Origin: JAICKM01 sp038228295
GTDB lineage: Bacteria > Chloroflexota > Chloroflexia > QHBQ01 > JAICKM01
DNA length: 64,000 nt
Reading direction: 5' to 3'
NCBI GenBank assembly: GCA_038228295.1
Contig: JBBRPH010000005.1
Location: forward strand, 1 to 64,000
Shown: positions 53,593 through 62,406 of the stretch, one piece after another
How the letters are laid out: every line of letters starts with the position of its first letter
Position numbering within the stretch: the first letter of the stretch is position 1
Notes under the pieces: model-generated
The model's database searches: none
What the model saw: only the letters and a program-made list of their open reading frames with translations
What the model was told of the DNA's origin: nothing
Position numbers and translations under genes: made by a program

Positions 53593-56391
53593 ATGACCGA
53601 ACTGACCGGCAAGACGCTGGGCCGTTATCGCGTGCTGGAACGCATTGGACGCGGCGGCATGGCCGAGGTCTACAAAGCCTACCAGCCCGCCCTCGAGCGC
53701 CATGTGGCGATTAAAGTGCTGCATTCGTTCTTGCTGGAAGACGAGGGCAGCCGCGAACGTTTTAGCCGCGAAGCCAAAGCCGTGGCCGCCTTACGCCATC
53801 CCCACATCGTGCAGGTATTCGATTTCGATAACGAGGGCGACGAGTACTTCATGGTCATGGAGTACGTGGACGGTCCCAACCTCAAAGCACGGCTGGGCGC
53901 ATTGGGCCGCAGCCACAGCCGCCTCAGCCTGGACGAAATCGGCGGCATCATCACCGCCATCGGCGGCGCGCTCGCCTACGCCCACCGGCAGGGTATGATC
54001 CACCGCGACGTAAAGCCGCACAATATCATGTTCACCGGTGCGGGTCATGCGCTGCTGACCGACTTCGGCATCGCCAAGATCGTCAGTGGATCTAATGTCA
54101 GCGCCAGCGGCACCTTGTCGGGCACGCCGGCCTATATGAGTCCCGAACAGGGCCGCGCCGCAACCCTCGACGGCCGCAGCGATCTCTATTCGTTAGGCGT
54201 GGTTCTCTACGAGATGCTGACCGGCCAAGTGCCGTTTGATGCCGACACGCCTTTCGCCGTCGTGATCAAGCATATCAACGATCCGCTGCCGTTACCGCGC
54301 ACCCTTGACCCGACCATCCCACCGTCGTTAGAGCGTGTCGTATTCAAGGCACTGGCGAAAGACCCCAGTGACCGATTCCAGAGCGCCGACGAATTTGTGC
54401 AGGCGACCCAGGCGGCCATCGCCGACGCAGCGACTCCCGACCCGACCCGCCTCACGTTGCCGTATGCACGCCCGCCTGCCGATCCGCTGACCACGCTGCC
54501 GATGAGCACCCCGCCGCCGAGCACCTCGCCGGCGCAGCCCACCGCCCCGGTGGTGCCGACCGGCGGCGAGAACTATACGCCGAGCGGCGGCACCCCTACC
54601 GGCATTTTTGGCCCGCCGGCGGGAACACTACCCCCCGCCCTGCCCGGCGCAGGGGTTCCGCCGGGTCCGGCCCAAACAGGCATGCAAGTACAGGCGCGTA
54701 GCGGTCGCCTATCGTGCAGCATTGTCGTGGGGCTAGTTGTGGCGTTGGTGCTGGTGGCGGGCGCAGCCGGCTTGGCCGGTGAGCGCCTCGGCCGGCGCGC
54801 CGTCAGCGCGGTCGCGCCGACACTGGTGGCTATCGTACCGGGGATCATCGCTACGGTCCAGGCGGAACACTCGCCGGTCGTGGTGGGGGCGCAAGTGCCC
54901 CCAACCGCCGGCGCCGGTCTATCGGCCGGTGGTAGTGGTGGGTTGCCGTCCCCCTCTAGCCCGCCGGATGCCGCTGCGCCGCCGCCGGCCACTCCCGCCT
55001 CGCCGGGTGCAGCGGGCGCGCAAGCCTTAGCCGCGCAGCAATATACGGCGGCGCTGGCGGCTTATAACGCCGTCCTAGCGAGCGATCCGAACAACAGCGA
55101 AGCGCTGTTAGGCAAGGCTCAAGCGTTGCTGGGCCTGGCCCGCTACCAAGAAGCCGGGGACACGGCCGCCGCAGCCACGATCAGCGGTGGCGACAACAGC
55201 GCCGCCCAAATGATCCGCGCGCACGCTAACCTGATGCTGGGCAACCAGGCGGCCGCCGACACCGATTACGCCGCTCTCATTGCCGCCCACCCCAGCGATC
55301 CCGCGCCGTTGCGCGACCGAGCCGAAGCTTTGCTGGCACTCAACCAACCGAGCGCCGCCCTGACCGACCTGCTCAAAGCTAGCGTCCTGGCGCCCGATGA
55401 CGGGCGCACCCTGGTCGCGCTGGGCCGCGCCTATGCCGCAGCCGCACCTGGGGTCACGCCGCAGCCTGATAAGGCGCTGGATGCCTTTAACCGCGCTATT
55501 ATCCTAAACCCGCAAACGGCCGCCGCCTACGCCGAGCGCGGGCGCTTTTATGCTACCGTCAAAGAGAATCGTGTGCAGGGGTTGCTTGACGTGACCCAGG
55601 CGATCAAGATTGGGCCGCCCACGGCCGAGTGGTATCGCCTGCGCGCCGATATCGAAGGCAGTCAGGGCTATTTCAACCCGCAATTGGCCGATCTGAGTCG
55701 GGCAGTAGAGTTGGACCCCACCAATGCCGACCTATACCGCGCCCGCGCCGAGGTCTATTTGGATCAGGGTCAAGTTGACCGCGCCGCCCTACAGCTAGAC
55801 CAAGCCGTCAACTTGGCCCCCAGCGAATCCACCTATCTGATAGCGCGCAGCCTGGTGCGCCTGCTGCGGAACGATACCGTCGGAGCCACAACCGATGCGC
55901 AAGCGGTAATCACCGCCGCCGCCAGTGATCCCGACGGCTACGCGGCGCTGGCGCTTGTGCAGTTCCATACGCACGACTACGCCGCCGCGCTGACCCAGGC
56001 GCAGGCGGCCGTCCAGCGCAGCCGCGCCGACAGCAAAGCCGCCGACCTAGCCTTGCGTGGGCGCATCTATGTGCGGCTGGAGCAGGCCGACAAGGCCGAC
56101 GCGGATTTCCAGGCCGCGCTAGCGACGGAAGCCGACAACAGTGACGCATTGCTCGGCCAGGCCGAGTTGGCGTTGTTGCGCCGGCAGCCCGCAGCGGCAC
56201 TGACTGCGCTGGATCGCCGACAGGAACTGGACACACGCTACGGCTGGGGCTTGGTGCTGCGCGCCGGCATCGAAGCGGCGGCCAAAGAATCGGATAAAGC
56301 CCGCACCGACCTGGAAGCGGCCCGTAAGCGCCTGCTCTTCCCTGACGAGCGTGACCGTGCCGACGCACCGGCCCGTACACCGCGCCCATAA
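53593..56391 (+). CDS. Transmembrane Ser/Thr protein kinase with TPR ectodomain
   Basis: A 932-residue receptor-like kinase. The kinase domain (about 12-275) has IGRGGMAEVYKAYQP, Lys41 in VAIKVL, IHRDVKPHN (Asp139), TDFGIAKIV (Asp157) and GTPAYMSPEQG, all catalytic residues intact. A Pro/Thr linker is followed by a transmembrane helix (about 374-396, IVVGLVVALVLVAGAAGLAG) and about ten TPR-like helical pairs to the end (for example AYAERGRFYATVKENRVQGL and LYRARAEVYLDQGQVDRAAL). It starts 13 bases after the PP2C-like gene. The TPR part is probably outside the cell and may bind proteins. Confidence 0.9.
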   Translation: MTELTGKTLGRYRVLERIGRGGMAEVYKAYQPALERHVAIKVLHSFLLEDEGSRERFSREAKAVAALRHPHIVQVFDFDNEGDEYFMVMEYVDGPNLKARLGALGRSHSRLSLDEIGGIITAIGGALAYAHRQGMIHRDVKPHNIMFTGAGHALLTDFGIAKIVSGSNVSASGTLSGTPAYMSPEQGRAATLDGRSDLYSLGVVLYEMLTGQVPFDADTPFAVVIKHINDPLPLPRTLDPTIPPSLERVVFKALAKDPSDRFQSADEFVQATQAAIADAATPDPTRLTLPYARPPADPLTTLPMSTPPPSTSPAQPTAPVVPTGGENYTPSGGTPTGIFGPPAGTLPPALPGAGVPPGPAQTGMQVQARSGRLSCSIVVGLVVALVLVAGAAGLAGERLGRRAVSAVAPTLVAIVPGIIATVQAEHSPVVVGAQVPPTAGAGLSAGGSGGLPSPSSPPDAAAPPPATPASPGAAGAQALAAQQYTAALAAYNAVLASDPNNSEALLGKAQALLGLARYQEAGDTAAAATISGGDNSAAQMIRAHANLMLGNQAAADTDYAALIAAHPSDPAPLRDRAEALLALNQPSAALTDLLKASVLAPDDGRTLVALGRAYAAAAPGVTPQPDKALDAFNRAIILNPQTAAAYAERGRFYATVKENRVQGLLDVTQAIKIGPPTAEWYRLRADIEGSQGYFNPQLADLSRAVELDPTNADLYRARAEVYLDQGQVDRAALQLDQAVNLAPSESTYLIARSLVRLLRNDTVGATTDAQAVITAAASDPDGYAALALVQFHTHDYAAALTQAQAAVQRSRADSKAADLALRGRIYVRLEQADKADADFQAALATEADNSDALLGQAELALLRRQPAAALTALDRRQELDTRYGWGLVLRAGIEAAAKESDKARTDLEAARKRLLFPDERDRADAPARTPRP

Positions 56392-56410
56392 AACAGAAAA
56401 CAGAAAACAG
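56390..56410 (+). repeat. AAAACAG heptad tract
   Basis: Three perfect tandem AAAACAG units between the kinase gene and the zinc-ribbon TPR gene. The first overlaps the TAA stop codon of the kinase. It is another member of the 7-base repeat class seen across the window. Confidence 0.8.
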
Positions 56411-56496
56411 GTGGCAGAAAGCCGTAATCTTCGGCGGCCCAGCGCAATACAATAGAAAGGGAGGTCCGGCCCTTGCCGGAAAGGAAGGGGAACAGC

Positions 56497-58623
56497 ATGG
56501 CGGATAGTATCACCTGCCGCAAGTGCGGCACAGCAAACCCGGCAGACTCGCAGTATTGTGATCAGTGTTCTGCGCCTTTGCAAGGGCAGCCGGAGCGCGT
56601 CGGCACACCTCAAGCGGCCCGCTCGCCGGCATCGCGGCCCACTCGCATCTCCGCCACGCCGCCGGCCTCCCTAGCCGCGACGCCACCCGCCCCAGCACCG
56701 GCCTCTCTAGCTACGACGCCACCCGCCCCGCCGCCGGCGACTCTCATACGCCCCGCCGGCGAAGAACTCCCGTCCGCCGCAGCCACGCTGCCGCTAGCCG
56801 ATCCACCGGGTTCCCCAGTGCGCGTCGCGCCTGCGGCAAGCACCGTCACCCTCCCCGTGCGCCGTAGCCTGCCCGCTGCCCTGCTGATCGGCGGCGCGTT
56901 GGTGGTCGCCCTGCTCGGTGTGGCGCTCGGCGCAGTACTAACCGGCAATGGGGGCGGCACACCCACGCCTCAGTCGGCAACCCCTAGCGCGGCAAGCAGT
57001 AGCGGCGCAACCATGACCCTTCCCGGCGTGAGCAGCGCGGCAACGCCTATGCCTAACGGAGCAAGCACGGCGACCGGAGTGCTACAACCGCCTATCGCCC
57101 CGGCTACCCTGCCACCAACCACGGCCGCCTTACTGCCGGGTGGCGAAGGCGCCCGCCTGCTGGCGGCGGGGCAATATGATGCGGCATTAGCCGTATTCAG
57201 CACCACACTGGCGACTGCACCGAACGATCCGCCCGCGCTGCTAGGCCGCGGCCAGGCATTAGTAGGTCTGCGCCGCTATGCCGAGGCCGTCAACACACTC
57301 ACCCAGGCCTTGGCGGTGCGCGGACCGGAGGATGGCCCGGCGCTGTTAGCCCGTGCCCAAGCCAACGCCGGGCAACGGTCTTGGGCACTCGTGCTGCAAG
57401 ATACTGACGTGCTGTTAAAAGCCGATGGGAAGGATGTGCCGACGCTGGTGCTGCACGCCCAGGCCCATGCCGGTATAGGTGACACGGCGGCCGCGACCGC
57501 CGATTATGCCGCCGCACTGGCCGCGCATCCGCAAGATGCGCGCATTTATCGGGCGCGGGCGGCCTTTTACGATGACGCACACAATAAAGCCGCTACCATC
57601 GCGGACCTGAAACAGGTAACTGCGCTAGCTCCCAACGATACCGACGGCTGGCTGGCGCTGGGCCGGGCCTACCTCAGTTATGATGCGGCGGTCGCGACCG
57701 ATCCTGCGCCGGCGCAGGCGGCCTTCGAGCAGGCATTAGCGATCAACCCACGCCTCGCCGCCGCCTACTATGAACGGGCAATGCTCTACCACAACTTCAA
57801 GAACGATCCCACGCAATCCCTGGCCGACATCAACCAGGCCATCACGTTCGGTCCGGCCACTGCCGATATGTATCACCTGCGCGCCGACCTGGAAGGCGAT
57901 CTCGAAAACTTCAGCGCCCAACTGAGCGATCTGAACGCTGCCGTCACGGTGAACCCGAAAGAGGAATCACCCTATTGGTGGCGAGAGGATTACTACTACC
58001 GCCACGGTGGGTACGACAAGGCCGTGGCGGATATGAGTCAGGCCATTGCGCTGACTGCCGACGCGGCAGCGTATCAGCAACGCAGCCTACTCTATCTGTT
58101 GCAAGCCGATTATGCCCACGCCGGCGGCGACGCGCAGGAAGCGATCCGGCAATTACCCGACCGCTCCGGCGGCTATTACGCCCAGACACTGATCGCCTTC
58201 AGCCAGGGCAACTATACGGCGGCGTTAGACATGGTGAACAAGGCGCTGGATCGGGCGCAATCCTACGAAAAGGCGAATATCCAGGCGTTGCGTGGACGGA
58301 TTTACTTGCGACTGAAGCAATTTGCCCCGGCGAAAGCCGATCTGGATGCAGTAATCGCTGCCGAGAAGATCAATGTCGTCGGCCTGCTGGGGCAGGCCGA
58401 ACTAGCGCAGGCGCAAGGCCAAACCGACGCGGCAGGCACGGCTCTGGATGCTTGTGTGGAAAACAACAACGGATTCGGCGCGTGCTTCGTGCTGCGCGCC
58501 GGCCGAGAAGCCGGTCAGGGCGCAACCGATGCAGCCCGTGCTGACCTAGCCGAAGCACACAAGCGCGTACTGTTCCCCGACGAACAGCGCGCCGCCGCTG
58601 CGCTGGCGGCCCAATTGAAATAA
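56497..58623 (+). CDS. Zinc-ribbon, transmembrane, TPR-repeat protein
   Basis: A 708-residue protein. A zinc ribbon lies at 7-24 (CRKCG...YCDQC), then a Pro/Ala-rich linker, a transmembrane helix (about 128-150, ALLIGGALVVALLGVALGAV) and TPR repeats to the end (for example ALLGRGQALVGLRRYAEAVN and AYYERAMLYHNFKNDPTQSL). The C-terminal half is clearly homologous in plan to the TPR part of the preceding kinase, ending in the same form (ADLAEAHKRVLFPDEQRA versus TDLEAARKRLLFPDERDR). It looks like a paralogue in which a zinc ribbon replaced the kinase domain. ATG 56497 follows AAGGGGAA. Confidence 0.82.
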   Translation: MADSITCRKCGTANPADSQYCDQCSAPLQGQPERVGTPQAARSPASRPTRISATPPASLAATPPAPAPASLATTPPAPPPATLIRPAGEELPSAAATLPLADPPGSPVRVAPAASTVTLPVRRSLPAALLIGGALVVALLGVALGAVLTGNGGGTPTPQSATPSAASSSGATMTLPGVSSAATPMPNGASTATGVLQPPIAPATLPPTTAALLPGGEGARLLAAGQYDAALAVFSTTLATAPNDPPALLGRGQALVGLRRYAEAVNTLTQALAVRGPEDGPALLARAQANAGQRSWALVLQDTDVLLKADGKDVPTLVLHAQAHAGIGDTAAATADYAAALAAHPQDARIYRARAAFYDDAHNKAATIADLKQVTALAPNDTDGWLALGRAYLSYDAAVATDPAPAQAAFEQALAINPRLAAAYYERAMLYHNFKNDPTQSLADINQAITFGPATADMYHLRADLEGDLENFSAQLSDLNAAVTVNPKEESPYWWREDYYYRHGGYDKAVADMSQAIALTADAAAYQQRSLLYLLQADYAHAGGDAQEAIRQLPDRSGGYYAQTLIAFSQGNYTAALDMVNKALDRAQSYEKANIQALRGRIYLRLKQFAPAKADLDAVIAAEKINVVGLLGQAELAQAQGQTDAAGTALDACVENNNGFGACFVLRAGREAGQGATDAARADLAEAHKRVLFPDEQRAAAALAAQLK

Positions 58624-58659
58624 CCGCCGCACCGGGCTACCAGGGACAGGGGGAGACAG

Positions 58660-60426
58660 ATGGACGACACGATCAGCGATCCGATTGCCGTGCAGCGCGG
58701 CGAACTGCAACATCTGGAGCAGGATGTTGCCACCCTGAGCCAACTCACCGGCGATATGCTACTCCTATTGCGGCGCGCAACCAACGCCGGCGACATCGGC
58801 AACGCAGTGGCCGGGATTGCGCCCGCTCTAGCGGAAAGCGTGCGCGCCGCACAGGGCCACCAGGCCGCCGCCTCCTTTGGCCTTGATGCGATTACCCGTG
58901 CCGCCGAGTCGCGCCGCCAAGAAGCGCACCACCTACGAACGCTGTATACCATCGGGCAGGCGATCAATTCCAGCCTCAACCTGCGCGATGTACTCAACCT
59001 GCTGATGGATAAAGTGATCGAAGTGACCAAGGCCGAGCGCGGCTATGTCGTGCTGCGTGACGAGCAGACCGGCGACCTCACTGTGTCGGTGGCACGCGGC
59101 ATTGATCAGGCGGGCATCGCCGACGACGCCTTTAACATCAGCCGAGGCATTGTGATCCAGGTGGCGACCAGCGGCCAGCCGGTGCTGACCACCAACGCCC
59201 AGGCCGACCCGCGCTTTTCAGCGATGGAAAGCGTGATGCACTACAACCTGCGGGCGATCTTGTGCGCGCCGCTGGTCATTCGCGGTCAGGTGAGCGGCGT
59301 GGTATATGTGGATAACCGCCTGCGGACCGGCCTATTCAGCCCGCGCGACCTCGATCTGCTGGTCAATCTATCGAACCAAGCGGCGATTGCCATTGACAAT
59401 GCGCGCCTGTTCGGGTACATGGCGAACGTCCTCGCCAGCATCGCCAGCGGCGTGGTGACGACCGATGTGCAGGGCACGATCACCACGTTTAACCGGGCGG
59501 CGGGAGCCATCTTCGGCATCGCCGCCGACACGGCCATCGGCAAGCATTACAGCACGGTACTGGGCCTACTGGCCGATTCGTCGGCACCGGCCCTATTCGC
59601 TGAGGTGCTAGAAACGGGTACGCCGATCCTGGGGTTGGAAGCCCAGGCCGTGGTGCCGGGGCGGGGGCGCGTGGTACTACTGCTCAATGTGGCCCGCGTC
59701 GTGGCCGAAACCGGCGAACGGCTGGGCGTGGTAGTAGTGGTCGAAGACCGTACGCAAGAGCGGCGCATGGAGCGCTATATCGCGCCGACCGTGGTGGAGC
59801 ATCTGATCGCGGCAGCCGATGCACCGAAGCTGGGCGGCGAACTGCGTGAGATCAGCGTGCTGTTTGGCGATGTGCAGGGCTATACCACCCTGTCGGAGCG
59901 GATGTCGCCCGAAGCGTTGATCGACCTGCTAAACACGCATCTGTCGCTGGCCGGATCGGCGCTGATGGACCCGCAATATGAAGGCACGCTCGATAAATAC
60001 ATCGGCGATGCGGTGATGGGCCTGTTCAACACACCGGGAGAACAGGCCGACCACGCCTGGCGCGCGGTCGGCGCAGCCTGGACCATGCAAAGCCGCTTAC
60101 GGACGTTCCAGGCTACACAACCGCCGGAGCGCCACCTGCGCTTTCGCGTGGGGGTGCATACCGGCCCAGCAGTGGTCGGGCATATCGGCAGCGAGAACCT
60201 GATGAACTTCACGGCTATCGGCGACGCGGTAAACGTCGCCAAGCGGCTGCAAGAAAGCGCCCGCCCCGGCCAAGTGGTGATCAGCGAAGACACGTATCGC
60301 GCCATCGCGCCGGAGCTACGCGCACGGCTGGATGTGCGCCCGCTCGGCTTTATTACGCTCAAAGGGCGTGCTGCTGAGGTGCCGGCCTACGAACTGCTCG
60401 GCTTCAACACGGACCCGGCAGAGTAG
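58660..60426 (+). CDS. GAF-PAS class III adenylate cyclase
   Basis: Predicted to make cAMP. The 588 residues have a helical start, a GAF domain (about 105-250, AERGYVVLRDEQTGDLTVSV), a PAS domain (about 255-370, MANVLASIASGVVTTDVQGT) and a class III cyclase domain (about 385-580). Both metal aspartates are present (VLFGDVQGYTTLSERM and DKYIGDAVMGLFN), as are the adenine-selecting lysine and aspartate (LDKYIGD and FTAIGDAVNVAKRL) and the transition-state Asn/Arg in NVAKRL. The protein is cytoplasmic. ATG 58660 follows a GGGGGAGA site. Confidence 0.9.
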   Translation: MDDTISDPIAVQRGELQHLEQDVATLSQLTGDMLLLLRRATNAGDIGNAVAGIAPALAESVRAAQGHQAAASFGLDAITRAAESRRQEAHHLRTLYTIGQAINSSLNLRDVLNLLMDKVIEVTKAERGYVVLRDEQTGDLTVSVARGIDQAGIADDAFNISRGIVIQVATSGQPVLTTNAQADPRFSAMESVMHYNLRAILCAPLVIRGQVSGVVYVDNRLRTGLFSPRDLDLLVNLSNQAAIAIDNARLFGYMANVLASIASGVVTTDVQGTITTFNRAAGAIFGIAADTAIGKHYSTVLGLLADSSAPALFAEVLETGTPILGLEAQAVVPGRGRVVLLLNVARVVAETGERLGVVVVVEDRTQERRMERYIAPTVVEHLIAAADAPKLGGELREISVLFGDVQGYTTLSERMSPEALIDLLNTHLSLAGSALMDPQYEGTLDKYIGDAVMGLFNTPGEQADHAWRAVGAAWTMQSRLRTFQATQPPERHLRFRVGVHTGPAVVGHIGSENLMNFTAIGDAVNVAKRLQESARPGQVVISEDTYRAIAPELRARLDVRPLGFITLKGRAAEVPAYELLGFNTDPAE

Positions 60427-60436
60427 GCATACCACA

Positions 60437-62347
60437 ATGGACCCCTTTTCCTACGAACCCCGGCCGGCGATCACCGTCACCACGATGCCGCTAGTAGATC
60501 AACTCGCGGTGCTGGGCACCCAACAGGTGCGGGCGCTGGCCTACACACCGGACGGCCACCTGTTGGTGGTGGCGGCGCCCGACGGCTTGGCCTTGCATGA
60601 TCCGGTGACACTGGCGGAACGGGGCCGGTTGCAAACGGGAGCGATGCGCCATATCGGCTATGCCGCCGACGGCCGGACGGCGATCACGGAACCGGAAGCG
60701 GCGATGGCCGTCTGCTTTAACCGCGCCGGCACACTACTGGCCTCCGGCTGGGAAGACGGCACGGTGCGCGTATGGGAAATGCCTGCTTGGCACGCGCTGG
60801 GCAACCTGCTGGGCCATAGCGACCGCGTGACGGCGGTTGCCTTCTCCCCCGACGGCAGCCTGCTGGCGAGCGCGTCAGATGACGGTACTGTGCGCCTGTG
60901 GCGGGTGAACGACGGCGCGGCACTGGCTACACTGACCGGGCACCGAGAGCGCGTGGTCTGCGTGGCCTTCGCGCCCGACGGCCTGACCCTGGCCTCCGGC
61001 TCCGACGACAAGACGATCCGATTGTGGCGGGTGGCCGACGGCGTACTGCTACGCCTACTGACCGGCCACAACGGCCCCGTCCTGAGTGTGGCTTATGCCC
61101 CCGATGGGCAGACGCTGGCCTCCGCCGGCGGCGTGTTCGATATGACCGTGCGGCTATGGCGCGTAGCCGACCTGGGCGACACCCACACCGCCGCCGCCGG
61201 GATGCGGCGTGCATTGTTGAGCGCGACACGCGAAACGTTGACCGGCCACAGTGCAGCGGTTTGGAGCCTGGCCTTTAGCCCTGATGGGCAAGTCCTGGCT
61301 TCCGGTGCGGCCGATCAGACAGTGCACCTATGGCGGGTGAGTGACGGCCTCCTGTTGCGCACGCTGCAAGGCCATGCTTCCGGTGTGTATAGCGTGGCGT
61401 TTAGCCCCGACGGGGCGACGCTCGCGGTGGGCGCAGCAGGCACGGGCACCGGTAGCGCGACGCTCTGGCGACCCGCCGACGGTGTGCGCTTGCGCGTGCG
61501 TGACGGCCATCTGGCGCCGGTACGTAGCGTGGCCTTCAGCCCCGATGGGACGATTCTGGCCTCCGGCAGCGACGACCAGACCGTGCGCATCTGGAATGTG
61601 GCCGACGGCACACCGCGCGGCATCCTGCGCGGCCACGGCGGCAGCGTCGGCAGCGTCGCCTATGCACCCGACGGCAACATTCTAGCGGCGAGCGCCGATA
61701 CCGCCGTCTGGTTGTGGCGACTGAGTGATGGGCGCCGACTGCGGATCTTGGAGGGTCATCGTTACCGCGTCAGTTGCCTGGCCTTCGCCCCCGACGGGCA
61801 AACCCTGGCCTCCGGATCGTGGGACGGGCTGGCGCGCCTGTGGCAGTTGGCCGACGGCAGCCTGCTCCGTTCGTTGGGCCAGGGGGCGGGCCAGGTCAAT
61901 GCGCTGGCGTTTGCACCCGACGGCACCACCCTGCTGGTGGGCACCAGCAACGGCACGCTGCAATTGTGGCGCGTGGCCGACGGCGCGTGCCTGTTCAGCG
62001 TGGCGGCACACATGAGTGAGATCGAAAGCGTGGCCTTTGCCCCGGCCGGTGGCTATGTCGCCTCAGCGGCGGGCGACGGTACGATCCGCTTCTGGCGCAA
62101 TCCCACCGGCGCAGCACTGGGCCTATTCGAGGGTCACGGCGACACGGTGCCGAGCCTCGCTTTCACGCCTGACGGGGCGCTGCTGGCCTCCGGTAGTGCA
62201 GACGGCACGACGCAGCTCTGGGATATGGCGGCCGGCGCGCCGCTAGCGGCACTACCGGCCGCCGCCCGCAGCGTGGCTTTCGCACCCGATAGCTGCTTGC
62301 TTGCCACCGCAACCGGCAACAGCGTGCTGCTCTGGGGCGTGCGCTGA
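60437..62347 (+). CDS. WD40-repeat protein with 14 repeats
   Basis: A 636-residue protein made almost entirely of WD40 repeats. About fourteen copies of the pattern V-x-S-V-A-F-S-P-D-G ... LASGS-DD-x-TVRLW are visible, enough for two seven-bladed propellers. There is no signal peptide and no enzyme motif, so it is likely a cytoplasmic scaffold. ATG 60437 was chosen over an upstream start inside the cyclase gene. It lies 10 bases after the cyclase stop, so it is probably in the same transcript. Confidence 0.9.
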   Translation: MDPFSYEPRPAITVTTMPLVDQLAVLGTQQVRALAYTPDGHLLVVAAPDGLALHDPVTLAERGRLQTGAMRHIGYAADGRTAITEPEAAMAVCFNRAGTLLASGWEDGTVRVWEMPAWHALGNLLGHSDRVTAVAFSPDGSLLASASDDGTVRLWRVNDGAALATLTGHRERVVCVAFAPDGLTLASGSDDKTIRLWRVADGVLLRLLTGHNGPVLSVAYAPDGQTLASAGGVFDMTVRLWRVADLGDTHTAAAGMRRALLSATRETLTGHSAAVWSLAFSPDGQVLASGAADQTVHLWRVSDGLLLRTLQGHASGVYSVAFSPDGATLAVGAAGTGTGSATLWRPADGVRLRVRDGHLAPVRSVAFSPDGTILASGSDDQTVRIWNVADGTPRGILRGHGGSVGSVAYAPDGNILAASADTAVWLWRLSDGRRLRILEGHRYRVSCLAFAPDGQTLASGSWDGLARLWQLADGSLLRSLGQGAGQVNALAFAPDGTTLLVGTSNGTLQLWRVADGACLFSVAAHMSEIESVAFAPAGGYVASAAGDGTIRFWRNPTGAALGLFEGHGDTVPSLAFTPDGALLASGSADGTTQLWDMAAGAPLAALPAAARSVAFAPDSCLLATATGNSVLLWGVR

Positions 62348-62406
62348 CGGTGGCGGGCGGGCGCCGCAGCCGCAGCTTGTAATTCTCAGCAGGAAGTGGC
62401 GGCCTG

